Positions 8,795 to 17,079 of a stretch of DNA of 49,054 bases are shown here, piece after piece; position 1 is the stretch's first letter, and the number at the start of each line of letters is the position of its first letter. The stretch is from Acidobacteriota bacterium (lineage in GTDB: Bacteria > Acidobacteriota > Aminicenantia > UBA2199), in contig JALOLA010000007.1 of assembly GCA_025456205.1 (NCBI GenBank), forward strand, positions 1 to 49,054, read 5' to 3'. A program made the translations under genes and the position numbers. The notes beneath the pieces were generated by a model, which saw only the letters and a list, made by a program, of their open reading frames with translations, was not told where the DNA came from and did not search any database.

Positions 8795-9344
8795 GCAGGG
8801 GGTGGCGCTGATCCTGGAGGGCGTCGGCGAAGAATGCGGATCGGACCGGCTGAAGGCAACGCCGGCGCGGGCGGCCGCCATGTTCGCCGAGGTGCTTTCG
8901 GGCACGGGCAAGGAGCCGGCCGACTTCCTGAAGTGCCTGACCGAGGAAAAGCACGACGAGATGGTCATCCTCAAGGACATCCCCATCTACTCCATGTGCG
9001 AGCACCACCTGCTCCCCTTCTCGGGCCGGGCCAGCATCGCCTATATCCCCAAGAAAGGCCGGATCATCGGCCTGAACAACCTCGGTTACCTGGTCGACTA
9101 CCTGGCCCGGCGCCTGCAGCTCCAGGAGCGCCTGACCAAGCAGATCGCCGACTACCTGGTGCAGGCCCTGGATCCCATGGGCGTGATGGTGGTGATCAAG
9201 GCCGAGCACCTTTGCATGACCATGCGCGGCGTCAAGAAGCCCGGCTCGCTGACCATCACCTCGGCGGTGCGCGGCGTCTTCCGCGAGAACCTCGGCCCGC
9301 GCCAGGAGGCCATGTCGCTGCTGACGACCCCGGAGAACCGCTAG
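8766..9344 (+). CDS. folE: GTP cyclohydrolase I
   Basis: The protein is 192 aa, full length for a FolE type I enzyme, which converts GTP to 7,8-dihydroneopterin triphosphate as the first step of folate or pterin synthesis. The zinc ligands are visible as C78 and H81 (SMCEHHLLPFSG) and C150 (AEHLCMTMRGV). The signatures GLNNLGYLVDYLARRLQLQERLT and the GS(L)TITSAV stretch fit the family. The C-terminus is short but normal. The start at 8766 has a GGGAG box inside the end of larC, and the 29-bp overlap implies translational coupling. An upstream in-frame ATG at 8736 would add residues that do not belong to the family. The following gene of unknown function lies 43 bp downstream. Confidence 0.95.
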   Translation: MKSMDLEKIKQGVALILEGVGEECGSDRLKATPARAAAMFAEVLSGTGKEPADFLKCLTEEKHDEMVILKDIPIYSMCEHHLLPFSGRASIAYIPKKGRIIGLNNLGYLVDYLARRLQLQERLTKQIADYLVQALDPMGVMVVIKAEHLCMTMRGVKKPGSLTITSAVRGVFRENLGPRQEAMSLLTTPENR

Positions 9345-9387
9345 CCCGGCCGGAAAACTCGATAACGATGAAGGACAAGGAGGAGCC

Positions 9388-9951
9388 ATGACGGAAGTGA
9401 AAGGCGTGATCATCCAGTCGACCCCCAAGATCATCCTCGACAAGTTCGGCCAGTACGGCCTGAAGCGCTGGCTGGAGCTGATCTCGCCCGGCGCCCGCAG
9501 GGTATTCACGTCCGAGATCAACCCCGAGGCATGGTTCCCGCTGAAGGAGATGCTGATCGAGCCCATGGCCAACATCGCCCAGCTCTTCTATGACTGGGAC
9601 ATTAAAAAAGCCGCCTGGGACTTCGGGCGCATGAGCGCCGACATCCGCTTCCACGGCGTGCTCAAGCTCCTGGTCAAGATCCCCAAGACCAGCGCCCTGA
9701 TCGAGAAGGCCGGCGAATACCTCTCCGCATACTACCGCCCGACCACGATTTTCGTGCCCGTCAGCGACACGAAGTACTGCCTGGTGCGCATCACGCAATT
9801 CCCGGAGATGGACAAGACCACCGAGTTCCGCATCTGCGGCTGGATGGAGCGAGCGCTGGAAATTTCCGGCTGCAAGAACGTGAGGGTGGAGATCACCAAG
9901 TCGCTGACCAACTTCCAGCCCGTATCCGAGTACGAGCTGCGCTGGGATTAG
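9388..9951 (+). CDS. Conserved hypothetical protein, DUF2378/V4R-like C-terminus
   Basis: The protein is 187 aa with no signal peptide and no membrane segment. I do not recognise it with certainty. The C-terminal part (GWMERALEISGCKNVRVEITKSL...) ending in an aromatic-rich strand resembles the closing helix and strand of the DUF2378 (TIGR02265) and V4R/heme-NO-like ligand-binding folds. There is one Cys in that helix region. A strong AAGGAGGAG box precedes the ATG by 4 nt. It lies 43 bp after folE on the same strand and is likely the third gene of the larC-folE transcript. A pterin- or small-ligand-binding role would suit the context but is a guess. Confidence 0.7.
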   Translation: MTEVKGVIIQSTPKIILDKFGQYGLKRWLELISPGARRVFTSEINPEAWFPLKEMLIEPMANIAQLFYDWDIKKAAWDFGRMSADIRFHGVLKLLVKIPKTSALIEKAGEYLSAYYRPTTIFVPVSDTKYCLVRITQFPEMDKTTEFRICGWMERALEISGCKNVRVEITKSLTNFQPVSEYELRWD

Positions 9952-9980
9952 GTCTGACCGATCGGCGAGCCATCGCAATT

Positions 9981-10154
9981 CGTGACGCGTAACGCGTGAC
10001 GCGTGACGCGGAAGACCAAAAATTCCCTGACAAATCCTTCCCAGTGAAATGAGCTAGGGAGCCAGGCGAAAGGCGGGCACAAAATTGAAATCCGGTTGGT
10101 TCGGATCTTGCTCGCTACTTCTTACGTGTTACGCGTCACGCGTTACGCGTTACG
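9981..10154. repeat. Intergenic inverted heptamer-repeat pair (locus B)
   Basis: The left arm (9981-10010) is four 7-bp units of type CGTGACG/CGTAACG. The right arm (10122-10154) is its inverted copy, 27 of 30 positions matching. The 111-bp spacer is AT-richer than its surroundings and holds no gene. The pair sits between two convergent genes, so the arms could form a long stem in either transcript. No T-run follows the arms, so it does not look like a standard terminator. Confidence 0.75.
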
Positions 10155-10170
10155 GTTTTCCGCAGAGTTC

Positions 10171-11859
10171 TCAAAAACAGTTCAGTGCAAACGGCATGGC
10201 CATGGCCGGGAAGTAGCGCTGGTAGGCCTTCAGCCTGGCACGCACGTCCAGCGGGTTCTCGGCCTTGACCTCCGTCATGTCGAAGATCATCTCCAGCAGG
10301 GATTTTTTCTGCGGATAGATGCGCACGCCAAAGCGTTCCTGGGCCGGGATGCGGGCGAGCTTGCGCGCTTCGTCGAGGGCGGCGTTCAAGCCCCCCAGGC
10401 CGTCGATCAAGCGCAGCTTCAAGGCTGCGCGGCCGCTCCAGACCCGGCCGCGGGCGACCTTGTCCACTTCGTCCACGCTCATCTTGCGGTTGGCGGACAC
10501 TTTTTTCAGGAATTCGCCGTAGATGCGCTGCATGTCGCCGAGGACCTTCTGCTTCTCGTTCTCGGTGAACACCTGGTAATCGGAATACATGCCGGCGAAT
10601 TCCGAGGTCTTCACGATCTCCTTGCTGACGCCGATCTTGTCATAGAGGCCCTTGAGCACGAACTTGCCGGAAATGACGCCGATCGAGCCGGTGATGGTCT
10701 CGGGCAGGGCGAAGATCTTGCTGGCCGAGAGCGAGATCCAGTAGCCGCCGGAGGCGGCCACGTCGGACATGGAAATGACCAGTGGCTTCTTCTTGGCCAG
10801 CAGCTCGGCCTCGCGCAGGATGACGTCGGAGGCCACCGCCGATCCCCCCGGGCTGTCCACCCTCAGGACGACCGCCTTGACCGCGGAGTTGTTGCGCGCC
10901 TGGCGCAGCTGCCAGGCCAGGGTGTCAGCGCCCAGGACCGCGCCGCCGAACAGCGACTCGCCGCCGCTGCCGCCCATGTTGATCTCGCCGGAGGCGAAGA
11001 TGACGGCGATCTTCTTGCTGCCGCTGAAGGGCAGCGGCGAGCGGGTCTTGGCATATTTCCTGAAATCGACCTCCGGGTAGGTGGCGGGCAGCGAATGGAA
11101 CAAGTCGTCCTCGTAGCCCAGCGCGTCGACCAGCCCCGCCTTGACGTATTCCTCCTGGGGCAGGGGCGAGCGGTCGAGCACATCCTTGACCTTGGCGGCA
11201 TCCAGCTTGCGGTTGGCGGCGATGCCTTCGATCACCGACAGGTAGAGGTCGTCGATGAGCGCCTGGGTGGATTCGCGGTGCGCCGGCGTCATGCGCTCCT
11301 CGGTGAACGTGTTGCTCGCGGTCTTGTAGTCGCCGATGTGGAAAACCTCGGCCTGGATGCCCAGCTTGGAAAGGGTATTCTTGAGGAACATGGCCTCGGC
11401 GCCGATGCCGCTGACCGAGAGCATCCCGCCCTTGAACATGATGACCTTGTCGGCGAAGGAAGCCAGGTAATACTCTTTCAGGCCGCCATCGACGATGAAG
11501 GCCGCGACCGGCTTCTTGCTGGCCGAGAATTTTTTGAGCAGGCGCCCGATCTCGTCGATCTTGGCGAACCCGGTCTCAAGGTATTGCACGCGCAGCAGCA
11601 CTCCCTGGATGCGCTGGTCGCGGGCGGCCCGCTCCAGCTGGTACCAGAGGTCGTGAATGGAGACCGCGCTGCTGGGCATGCCGAGGAAGCGCGTCGGCGC
11701 CGTATCGGCCAGGGGGCCGCCCAGGTCGATCTTCAGGTAGGCTTTTTGCGGCACGTAGGGCTCCTGGCTGAACTGCAGGTAGATGAATCCGCCCAGCAGG
11801 AACAGGCCCAGCAGGATGATGACGATCACCAGCAAAGCGATCAGTGCGCCTCGTTTCAT
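10171..11859 (-). CDS. sppA: Signal peptide peptidase SppA, long (67 kDa-type) form
   Basis: The protein is 562 aa with one N-terminal membrane anchor (about residues 5-30) and two tandem S49/ClpP-like domains, as in the long E. coli-type enzyme. The catalytic lysine is K179 in the first domain (GDYKTASNTF, then EERMTP). The nucleophile is S370 in the second (SDVAASGGYW), with LRVDSPGGSAVASD just upstream. It cleaves leftover signal peptides in the inner membrane. The start has a strong AAGGAGATATAC ribosome-binding site. It is a single gene between repeat loci B and C. Confidence 0.95.
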   Translation of the reverse strand: MKRGALIALLVIVIILLGLFLLGGFIYLQFSQEPYVPQKAYLKIDLGGPLADTAPTRFLGMPSSAVSIHDLWYQLERAARDQRIQGVLLRVQYLETGFAKIDEIGRLLKKFSASKKPVAAFIVDGGLKEYYLASFADKVIMFKGGMLSVSGIGAEAMFLKNTLSKLGIQAEVFHIGDYKTASNTFTEERMTPAHRESTQALIDDLYLSVIEGIAANRKLDAAKVKDVLDRSPLPQEEYVKAGLVDALGYEDDLFHSLPATYPEVDFRKYAKTRSPLPFSGSKKIAVIFASGEINMGGSGGESLFGGAVLGADTLAWQLRQARNNSAVKAVVLRVDSPGGSAVASDVILREAELLAKKKPLVISMSDVAASGGYWISLSASKIFALPETITGSIGVISGKFVLKGLYDKIGVSKEIVKTSEFAGMYSDYQVFTENEKQKVLGDMQRIYGEFLKKVSANRKMSVDEVDKVARGRVWSGRAALKLRLIDGLGGLNAALDEARKLARIPAQERFGVRIYPQKKSLLEMIFDMTEVKAENPLDVRARLKAYQRYFPAMAMPFALNCF

Positions 11860-11950
11860 GTATATCTCCTTGGAAAAATTCTTATTGTAAGACCCTTATA
11901 CTGTTTTTTATGGGGGGAAGTTTCGTTTTTTGCCTCTTTCCCGATGAAAA

Positions 11951-12075
11951 GTGATAGTGGTAGTGGTAGCAGGAAAATTGGTGCGCTCTAGTGAACCGCA
12001 CTGCCTCAAATAATTGTAATTCTTGCCTGAGGCTGTTTACTTGCTGGTTTCAACGCTATCACTACCACTACCACT
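11951..12075. repeat. Intergenic inverted hexamer-repeat pair (locus C)
   Basis: The left arm (11951-11970) consists of units GTGATA and GTGGTA. The right arm (12055-12075) is the inverted form (TATCAC, TACCAC units). The spacer is 84 bp and AT-rich. It contains a small hairpin at about 12003-12033 (GCCTCA...TGAGGC). No reading frame is present. It separates the sppA start from the end of the EamA gene. Confidence 0.7.
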
Positions 12076-12924
12076 GATTATCTCGTTTTTTGAGGTATTC
12101 AGATAGAGAGCCAGCAGAATGGCGCTGCCCCCCAGCGCCAGGCGCAGCAGGTCGGCCCGCTCGTTGAAAAAAACCAGGGAAACGATCACGGCCAGGGGGA
12201 TCTTGACATTGTTGAACACGGCCAGAACGCCCGGGGTTACGCGTGAAGCACCAACATTCCAGAGGAAAAATCCCACCCCCGAAGCCAGAAGCCCCAGGTA
12301 CAGCAGCACCAGCGCCTGGGCGCGATCCAGCCGGGGCACCTGCGACCCCGTGACCAGGAACATGGCCAGGGCGGCCGCCGCGGCACCTCCCAGGTAAAGC
12401 CAGGCAAAGGCGTCGCGGTCCCGCCATTCCCTCTTTCGGCGCGCCAGGCGCCTGTACATGACCTGTCCGAGGGCGAAACAGGCGTTCGAGGCCTGGACCA
12501 GGGCAAAACCGGCCAGGATCCCGCCCATGCCCATCCCGGAATATACGATCACCGCCGCGCCGGCCACGGCCAGCAGCGCCGTCCAGAAATGGGCCGGACG
12601 GAAGCGGTTCTCCAGGACATCGTCGGCCGCGGCCACCAGCAGCGGCGTGAAAATGGTGAACAGGGCCACCTGGTAGGCGGCCAGGTAGCGGAACGACTGG
12701 ATATAGAACACGTACATCAAGCCGAACTGGATCGCGCCGACGGCCAGCAGGCGCAGCGTCAAGCCCCTGGCGACACGGCGCGGCCGCAGCAGGGGGAGAA
12801 AAAGCAGCAGGGCCAGGGCCAGGCGCGCGAAGGCCACGAAGGCGGCGTCGACGCCGCCGAGGTGGTCCTTGACCAGCCCGAATGAAAAAGCCCAGATGAA
12901 CGACGTGATCAGCAGCAGCGCCAT
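12037..12924 (-). CDS. EamA/DMT-family inner-membrane transporter
   Basis: The protein is 295 aa with about ten predicted membrane helices in two EamA repeats, the drug/metabolite transporter layout. It opens with LLITSFIWAFSFGLVK, and the second half contains ASNACFALGQVMYRR and the terminal NERADLLRLALGGSAILLALYLN. This is where family members carry the conserved E after the last cytoplasmic loop. Transported compounds are unknown; relatives export amino acids or metabolites. The last codons run through the right arm of repeat locus C, so the protein C-terminus (ISGSGSDSVE...) is repeat-derived. The ATG at 12924 lies 6 nt behind a TATATT box (see 12931-12958) with no ribosome-binding site. 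Confidence 0.88.
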   Translation of the reverse strand: MALLLITSFIWAFSFGLVKDHLGGVDAAFVAFARLALALLLFLPLLRPRRVARGLTLRLLAVGAIQFGLMYVFYIQSFRYLAAYQVALFTIFTPLLVAAADDVLENRFRPAHFWTALLAVAGAAVIVYSGMGMGGILAGFALVQASNACFALGQVMYRRLARRKREWRDRDAFAWLYLGGAAAAALAMFLVTGSQVPRLDRAQALVLLYLGLLASGVGFFLWNVGASRVTPGVLAVFNNVKIPLAVIVSLVFFNERADLLRLALGGSAILLALYLNTSKNEIISGSGSDSVETSK

Positions 12925-12930
12925 GGGCTG

Positions 12931-12958
12931 AATATAGCAGATTGTCGGGATTTTGCAA
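12931..12958 (-). promoter_or_regulatory. Predicted leaderless promoter of the EamA transporter gene
   Basis: On the minus strand TTGCAA and TATATT are 16 bp apart. Six bases lie between TATATT and the ATG at 12924, which predicts a leaderless transcript. Confidence 0.55.
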
Positions 12959-12988
12959 AAGATTCATTGCTTGGAATTTGGAAAATTT

Positions 12989-13103
12989 CGGTTCACGGTG
13001 CAGGGTATACGGTTTACGGCAGGAAGGCAGAAACGTACAGCCCTCCTGTCGGAAAATCGCGGCTTTCTTCCACCGTCAACCGTACGCCGTCTACCATACA
13101 CCG
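12989..13103. repeat. Intergenic heptamer-repeat pair (locus D)
   Basis: The left arm (12989-13019) is four to five degenerate units of CGGTTTA/CGGTGCA/GGGTATA type. The right arm (13072-13103) is built of the inverted units CCGTCAA, CCGTACG, CCGTCTA and CCATACA. The period is 7 in both. The spacer is 52 bp. It lies upstream of the aminotransferase promoter, between two divergent genes. Confidence 0.6.
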
Positions 13104-13127
13104 AGTTCATTTCGATCCCCTGGGGGC

Positions 13128-13156
13128 TTGCAAAACGCGGGCGGATGTATTATAAA
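13128..13156 (+). promoter_or_regulatory. Predicted sigma-70 promoter of the aminotransferase gene
   Basis: TTGCAA and TATAAA are 17 bp apart. The predicted start is near 13163, leaving a leader of about 40 nt that ends with the AAAAGGAGGA ribosome-binding site before the ATG at 13202. Confidence 0.55.
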
Positions 13157-13201
13157 TCAATTTATCCTTTAACGATTGCTGCAATCCAAAAGGAGGATGC
13201 C

Positions 13202-14437
13202 ATGGTCAATTACGAACCGATCTTCTCAAATATCGCCAGGGGCATGAAGCGCTCGGAGATCCGCGAGCTGCTGAAGCTCACCGCCAAGCCGGGGATCATC
13301 TCGTTCGCCGGCGGCCTGCCCGCCCCGGACCTTTTCCCCGTCGAGGAGATCAAGGAAATGTCACGGATCGTCTTGGACCGCGAGGGCAAGACCGCCCTGC
13401 AGTACGGCCCCACCGAGGGCGACAACCGCCTGCGCGAGGAGCTGGCCAAGCTGATGCAAAAGGACGGCGTGGACATCACCAGCAATCACCTGCTGATCGT
13501 CACATCGTCGCAGCAGGGGCTGGACCTGGTGGGCAAGATCTTCATCGACCCGGGCGACGTCGTCATGACCAGCCGCCCCACCTATGTCGGCGCCATCCAG
13601 GCCTTCAACTCCTACGGGGCGAAGATGATCGGCATCGACCAGGACCAGGAAGGGACGCAAACGGCCCTGCTGGAGGCCGAGATCGAAAAACTGGCCGCCA
13701 AGGGCAGCAAGCCGAAATTCATCTACGAGATCCCCGATTTCCAGAACCCGTCGGGCATCACCATGAGCCTGAAGCGCAGGAAAGAGCTGCTGCGCATCGC
13801 CGAGAAGCACGACCTGGTCATCGTCGAGGACTCCCCCTACCGCCAGCTGCGCTTCGAAGGCAAGACCGAGCCGGCGCTGATCGGCATGAACTCCGAGCGC
13901 GTACTATCGCTCTTCACCTTCAGCAAGATCCTGCTCCCCGGCTTCCGCCTGGGCTGGATGGCCGGTCCCAACGAGCTGATCCAGAAAGCGGTCACGGCCA
14001 AGCAATCCGTCGATCTATGCTCGCCCCCTTTCAACCAGGCCATTCTCTACGAGTACCTGAACCGCGGGCTGCTGGAAAAGCAGATCACGGTCATCATCAA
14101 GGCCTACCGCGAAAAGCGCGATTTCATGCTGAGCATGCTGTCCAAGTACATGCCCAAGCTGCCCGGCCTGTCCTGGACCCACCCCCAGGGCGGCCTTTTC
14201 CTCTGGGTCACCCTGCCGGAACACATGGACGCCGGCGAGATGTTCCATGCCGCCATCGAGAAGCAGGTCGCCTACGTGGTAGGCACGGCGTTCTATCCCG
14301 ACGGCGGCGGCCGCAACTGCTTCCGCATGAACTTCTCCTATTCGAGCATGGCCGAGATCGAGGAGGGCATCCAGCGCCTGACCAAGGTCATCGGCTCGTG
14401 GAAGGAAAGCCGGGAGTCGGCGATCATCACGCCGTGA
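13202..14437 (+). CDS. PLP-dependent aminotransferase, class I/II (2-aminoadipate/LysN-like)
   Basis: The protein is 411 aa and cytoplasmic. The fold-type I markers are ISFAGGLPAPDLFP at the N-terminus, LQYGPTEGD, YEIPDFQNPSGITMS (binding the PLP ring region), VIVEDSPYRQLRF and FTFSKILLPGFRLGWMAGP, in which K242 is the Schiff-base lysine. The pattern is that of the 2-aminoadipate/aromatic aminotransferase subgroup (LysN, MocR-related without the DNA-binding domain). The ATG at 13202 has a strong AAAAGGAGG box; a longer frame upstream runs through repeat arms and is not used. It is alone on its strand, between repeat loci D and E. The exact amino donor cannot be deduced. Confidence 0.93.
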   Translation: MVNYEPIFSNIARGMKRSEIRELLKLTAKPGIISFAGGLPAPDLFPVEEIKEMSRIVLDREGKTALQYGPTEGDNRLREELAKLMQKDGVDITSNHLLIVTSSQQGLDLVGKIFIDPGDVVMTSRPTYVGAIQAFNSYGAKMIGIDQDQEGTQTALLEAEIEKLAAKGSKPKFIYEIPDFQNPSGITMSLKRRKELLRIAEKHDLVIVEDSPYRQLRFEGKTEPALIGMNSERVLSLFTFSKILLPGFRLGWMAGPNELIQKAVTAKQSVDLCSPPFNQAILYEYLNRGLLEKQITVIIKAYREKRDFMLSMLSKYMPKLPGLSWTHPQGGLFLWVTLPEHMDAGEMFHAAIEKQVAYVVGTAFYPDGGGRNCFRMNFSYSSMAEIEEGIQRLTKVIGSWKESRESAIITP

Positions 14438-14446
14438 AAAAAAGAA

Positions 14447-14566
14447 GGGTATAGGGTATAGGTTTTAGGGTATAGGGAAGAAAAGACCCCGATTTATACC
14501 TTATCAGACTTGGAAAGATTTCGAAAATCTCTTCAACTTCGAACCTCGAACTTCGAACATCGAACC
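14447..14566. repeat. Intergenic heptamer-repeat pair (locus E)
   Basis: The left arm (14447-14477) is GGGTATA repeated about four times with one variant unit. The right arm (14537-14566) is four units of type CTTCGAA/CCTCGAA. Both have period 7 and the G-rich strand changes from plus to minus between the arms, but here the two units are not inverted copies of each other. The gap is 59 bp, between two convergent genes. It may represent two overlapping elements. Confidence 0.6.
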
Positions 14567-14594
14567 TAAGGAGAATTTTTCCTGCGTCATCGCT

Positions 14595-15926
14595 CTACTC
14601 GCTGACGGTGAACGGCAGCCAGAGGACCGGCGAGCCGCCATTTTCAAACCAGTCGACGCCCTCGCTGACCATGTCGAGCTTCAGCCAGTAGTCCCCGGCC
14701 GGCCCCACTGCGGGCAGCTCGATCGTCACCGCGGCGCTCTCTCCGGCGGCCAACGGCCGCGGCAGGGGGGCGCGGGCGAAATTCAGGTCCAGCAGCTTTT
14801 TCCCCCTGTCATGCAGCTGGGCCCCCAGCCGCACCCAGCGCCGCCCGGAGAAGGCTTGCGTGAGCCACGGGGCGCCGCCGCGGTTTTTCACCGTGGCCGC
14901 CAGCTCCAGCCTCTGGCCGCTCCGCGCGGACAGGCCCGGCACGCGCGTGCGGATGCGGGCGACATGGCGCCGCCGGCGCAGGGCCGAACCGATCTGGCTG
15001 GAATCCCATATCTCGTAAAAAATGCGTTTCCAGGCCCGGCTGCCGGCCCGGTATTTTCTGGAGGCCGCACCCGGTGGATGGTCGGTGATCTCCCAGGTCA
15101 GGCGGTCGACCCCGGTCCTGGCGGCCAGGCGCCGGGTCCTGGCCATCTGCCAAAAAGAATCGTTCCAGCGGAAAAGAATGTAGCGCCAGTTGATGAATGG
15201 CACCTCGCGGCCCAGGCGCCGCTTTTCCGCGGCCAGGGCGGCCATGCTCGCCAGCACCCGGGCGAAATCGCCGCCGCGGCGGTAGCGCTCGTAGGTGCGC
15301 TGGTCGGGGCCGTCGACGGAGAACGTGACCTCATCGATCCCCGAGCGCGCCAGGCGCACGGTCTTCTCCGCAGGGAGCAGCTGGCCGTTGGTGCTGGTAT
15401 AGAGATAAACGTGCGGGTATTTCTCCTTGATGTGCTCGATCATGTCCAGGGCACTGGGGTGAAGGAAAGGCTCGCCGTAGTTGAAGAAATCGAGGCGGCC
15501 CAGCTGCGGCCCCACCTCCCCCATCATGGCCGTGAATTCCTCCAGCGGGAAGCTCTTGCGCTCGCGGGTGGCGACCAGGCCCGTCCCCGGGGCGCAGACC
15601 GCCTGGTAGCAGTCCAGGTTGCAGACGATGGTGGGCTCGAAAAAGATGCGCGGCAGCACCTCCTGCTCGACGGGCCGCTGCGGCGCAGGCTCGCCTTCGC
15701 CCAGGGCCCTCTTCAAGCCGCAGGGCCCGCAGAAAGGGGAGAACCCCTCGTTCAGCTCGCGGCGGATGCGCTTGACCCTTTCGCTGCGCCAGATGTCCAG
15801 GAGTCCGGATTCGCGCAGGTGCCCCAGGGGCCGCCGGCCTTCAGGGTCGGCGCAGCCGCAGACCACCTTTCCGTCGCAGAGCACCACCAGGATGTTGAAT
15901 ATCCAGTCGCAGGTGAAGCGGGGCAC
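14595..15926 (-). CDS. Radical SAM protein with N-terminal SPASM-like domain and C-terminal beta domain
   Basis: The protein is 443 aa with a GTG start that shares one base with the MglA stop codon. Residues 1-75 carry C6, C17, C23, C25, C66 and C69 in the order and spacing of a SPASM auxiliary iron-sulfur domain, which normally sits after the radical SAM domain, not before it. The radical SAM core starts at C102-N-L-D-C106-Y-Q-A-V-C111, a CX3CX4C spacing instead of the usual CX3CX2C. It continues with FFNYGEPFLHP, YTSTNGQ and VTFSVDGPDQRTYERYR. The last 120 or so residues look like a CARDB/Ig-type sandwich. The substrate is unknown. Placement as third gene after MglB- and MglA-like genes suggests a link to their regulation or surface target. 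Confidence 0.85.
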   Translation of the reverse strand: MPRFTCDWIFNILVVLCDGKVVCGCADPEGRRPLGHLRESGLLDIWRSERVKRIRRELNEGFSPFCGPCGLKRALGEGEPAPQRPVEQEVLPRIFFEPTIVCNLDCYQAVCAPGTGLVATRERKSFPLEEFTAMMGEVGPQLGRLDFFNYGEPFLHPSALDMIEHIKEKYPHVYLYTSTNGQLLPAEKTVRLARSGIDEVTFSVDGPDQRTYERYRRGGDFARVLASMAALAAEKRRLGREVPFINWRYILFRWNDSFWQMARTRRLAARTGVDRLTWEITDHPPGAASRKYRAGSRAWKRIFYEIWDSSQIGSALRRRRHVARIRTRVPGLSARSGQRLELAATVKNRGGAPWLTQAFSGRRWVRLGAQLHDRGKKLLDLNFARAPLPRPLAAGESAAVTIELPAVGPAGDYWLKLDMVSEGVDWFENGGSPVLWLPFTVSE

Positions 15927-16516
15927 TAACCGATCTTGTTCTTGACTTCGGACATGATGAGCTTGGAAATGGCCTTCAGGGTATCCACCACTCCGTCGCC
16001 CTTGTACGCGACCGCCTCCAGCACCGGCTCCTCTTTTTTTCTCAGGGCGCTGATCAGCTCGTTGGCCGGCGTGACGTTGGGCAGGTCGCGTTTGTTCAGC
16101 TGCAGGACATAGGGAATGGAGGCGAAATCGATCTTGTAGTCGCGCAGGTTCTCCAGCATGTCCTGGATGCTCTCCAGGTTGGCCTCGTAGCGCTCGGTCT
16201 GGGAATCGGCAACGAAGACCAGACCGTCCACTCCCTTGAGGATCAGCTTGCGCGAGGCGCTGTAGTAGATCTGCCCGGGGACGGTGTAGAGGTGGAAGCG
16301 CACCTTGTAGTCCTTGATGGTGCCCAGGTCCAGGGGGAAGAAGTCGAAGAAAAGCGTACGCTCGGTCTCGGTGGCCAGGCTGACCAGCTTGCCCTTGTTG
16401 TCCTTCTTGATCTTTTCATAGATGTACTTGATGTTGGTGGTCTTGCCGCTGAGGCCCGGGCCATAGTAGACGATCTTGAAATTGATCTCGCGGGTGGAGT
16501 AGTTTAGGAAGGACAA
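15926..16516 (-). CDS. MglA-like small Ras-type GTPase
   Basis: The protein is 196 aa. The P-loop is GPGLSGKTT, switch region ATETERTLFFDFFPLDLG, DxxG-like VPGQIYY and the base-recognition motif LNKRDLP. The MglA family replaces the canonical DxxG by TVPGQ, as seen here. MglA sets cell polarity and motility in Myxococcus and is found in many non-motile lineages where its role is unclear. The partner GAP/scaffold (MglB/roadblock) lies 2 bp upstream, and the radical SAM gene begins one base inside its end, so all three are translationally linked. It acts in the cytoplasm or at the inner membrane. Confidence 0.93.
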   Translation of the reverse strand: MSFLNYSTREINFKIVYYGPGLSGKTTNIKYIYEKIKKDNKGKLVSLATETERTLFFDFFPLDLGTIKDYKVRFHLYTVPGQIYYSASRKLILKGVDGLVFVADSQTERYEANLESIQDMLENLRDYKIDFASIPYVLQLNKRDLPNVTPANELISALRKKEEPVLEAVAYKGDGVVDTLKAISKLIMSEVKNKIG

Positions 16517-16518
16517 GG

Positions 16519-17007
16519 TCAGTCTCCAAAAATACGGTCGATATCCTCATCGGAAACCCCCTCGAAGGGAGAGCCGAGCGGGATCTTGTCGCTGGCCTTC
16601 AGCTTCTTGTTGATCGTCTGGAAAACCTTGACCAGCTCTTCCAGGGCGCTGCGCACGCGGAAGCGCACGAGGCCGAGATTGGAGGAGTTGTCGAAGATGA
16701 CCACCAGCATGGTGCGGTCGTTGATCAGCGAGATATGCAGGCATTCCTTGGAGGATTCATTGAGCACGGCGTTGAAATTCTCGATCTTCAGCATCTGGGC
16801 GATGCTGTTGATGGCGGCGACGCTGCCGGCGATCAGGGAAGAGATGGAGTTGAGGTTCAGGTCGTCCATCTCGCCCGAGGAGGCGATGCAATGGCCCTCG
16901 GAATCGGTGATGAAGACGGCCTTGGCGTTGGTATTGCCCTTCAGCTTGCGAAGAATGTCCTTGATCAGGACGTATTCTTCGTTGTAAATGATAAAGTTTT
17001 CTTGCAT
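16519..17007 (-). CDS. MglB-like roadblock/LC7 domain protein
   Basis: The protein is 162 aa. The roadblock fold is visible as AVFITDSEGHCIASSGEMDDL, followed by ISSLIAGSVAAINSIAQML, then a strand pattern ECLHISLINDRTMLVVIFDNSSNLGLVRFRV. A tail follows, ending in the acidic SDEDIDRIFGD. Such proteins form homodimers that act as GTPase-activating partners of MglA. It lies 2 bp before the MglA-like gene. A TATAAT box at 17028-17033 sits upstream, but the -35 is weak. The N-terminus has an extra helical stretch (residues 1-22) beyond the core fold. Confidence 0.88.
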   Translation of the reverse strand: MQENFIIYNEEYVLIKDILRKLKGNTNAKAVFITDSEGHCIASSGEMDDLNLNSISSLIAGSVAAINSIAQMLKIENFNAVLNESSKECLHISLINDRTMLVVIFDNSSNLGLVRFRVRSALEELVKVFQTINKKLKASDKIPLGSPFEGVSDEDIDRIFGD

Positions 17008-17079
17008 TTTTTTATTCTTCCCTGCAAATTATAGCATTGCCGGAAAAAAATCACCATCGTCTCCCTTCACCCGCGCCTC

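Noticed and set aside
7343-8986. Minus-strand open frame of 547 aa covering larC and folE
   Set aside because: Antisense shadow of two genes with strong family motifs.
9981-10154. Tandem repeats as a possible CRISPR array
   Set aside because: Units are only 6-7 bp, contiguous and degenerate, with no 20-40-bp unique spacers and no cas genes in the window.
11881-11960. Sigma-70 promoter ahead of sppA
   Set aside because: Several TATAAT-like hexamers exist on the minus strand but none has a reasonable -35 at 16-18 bp.
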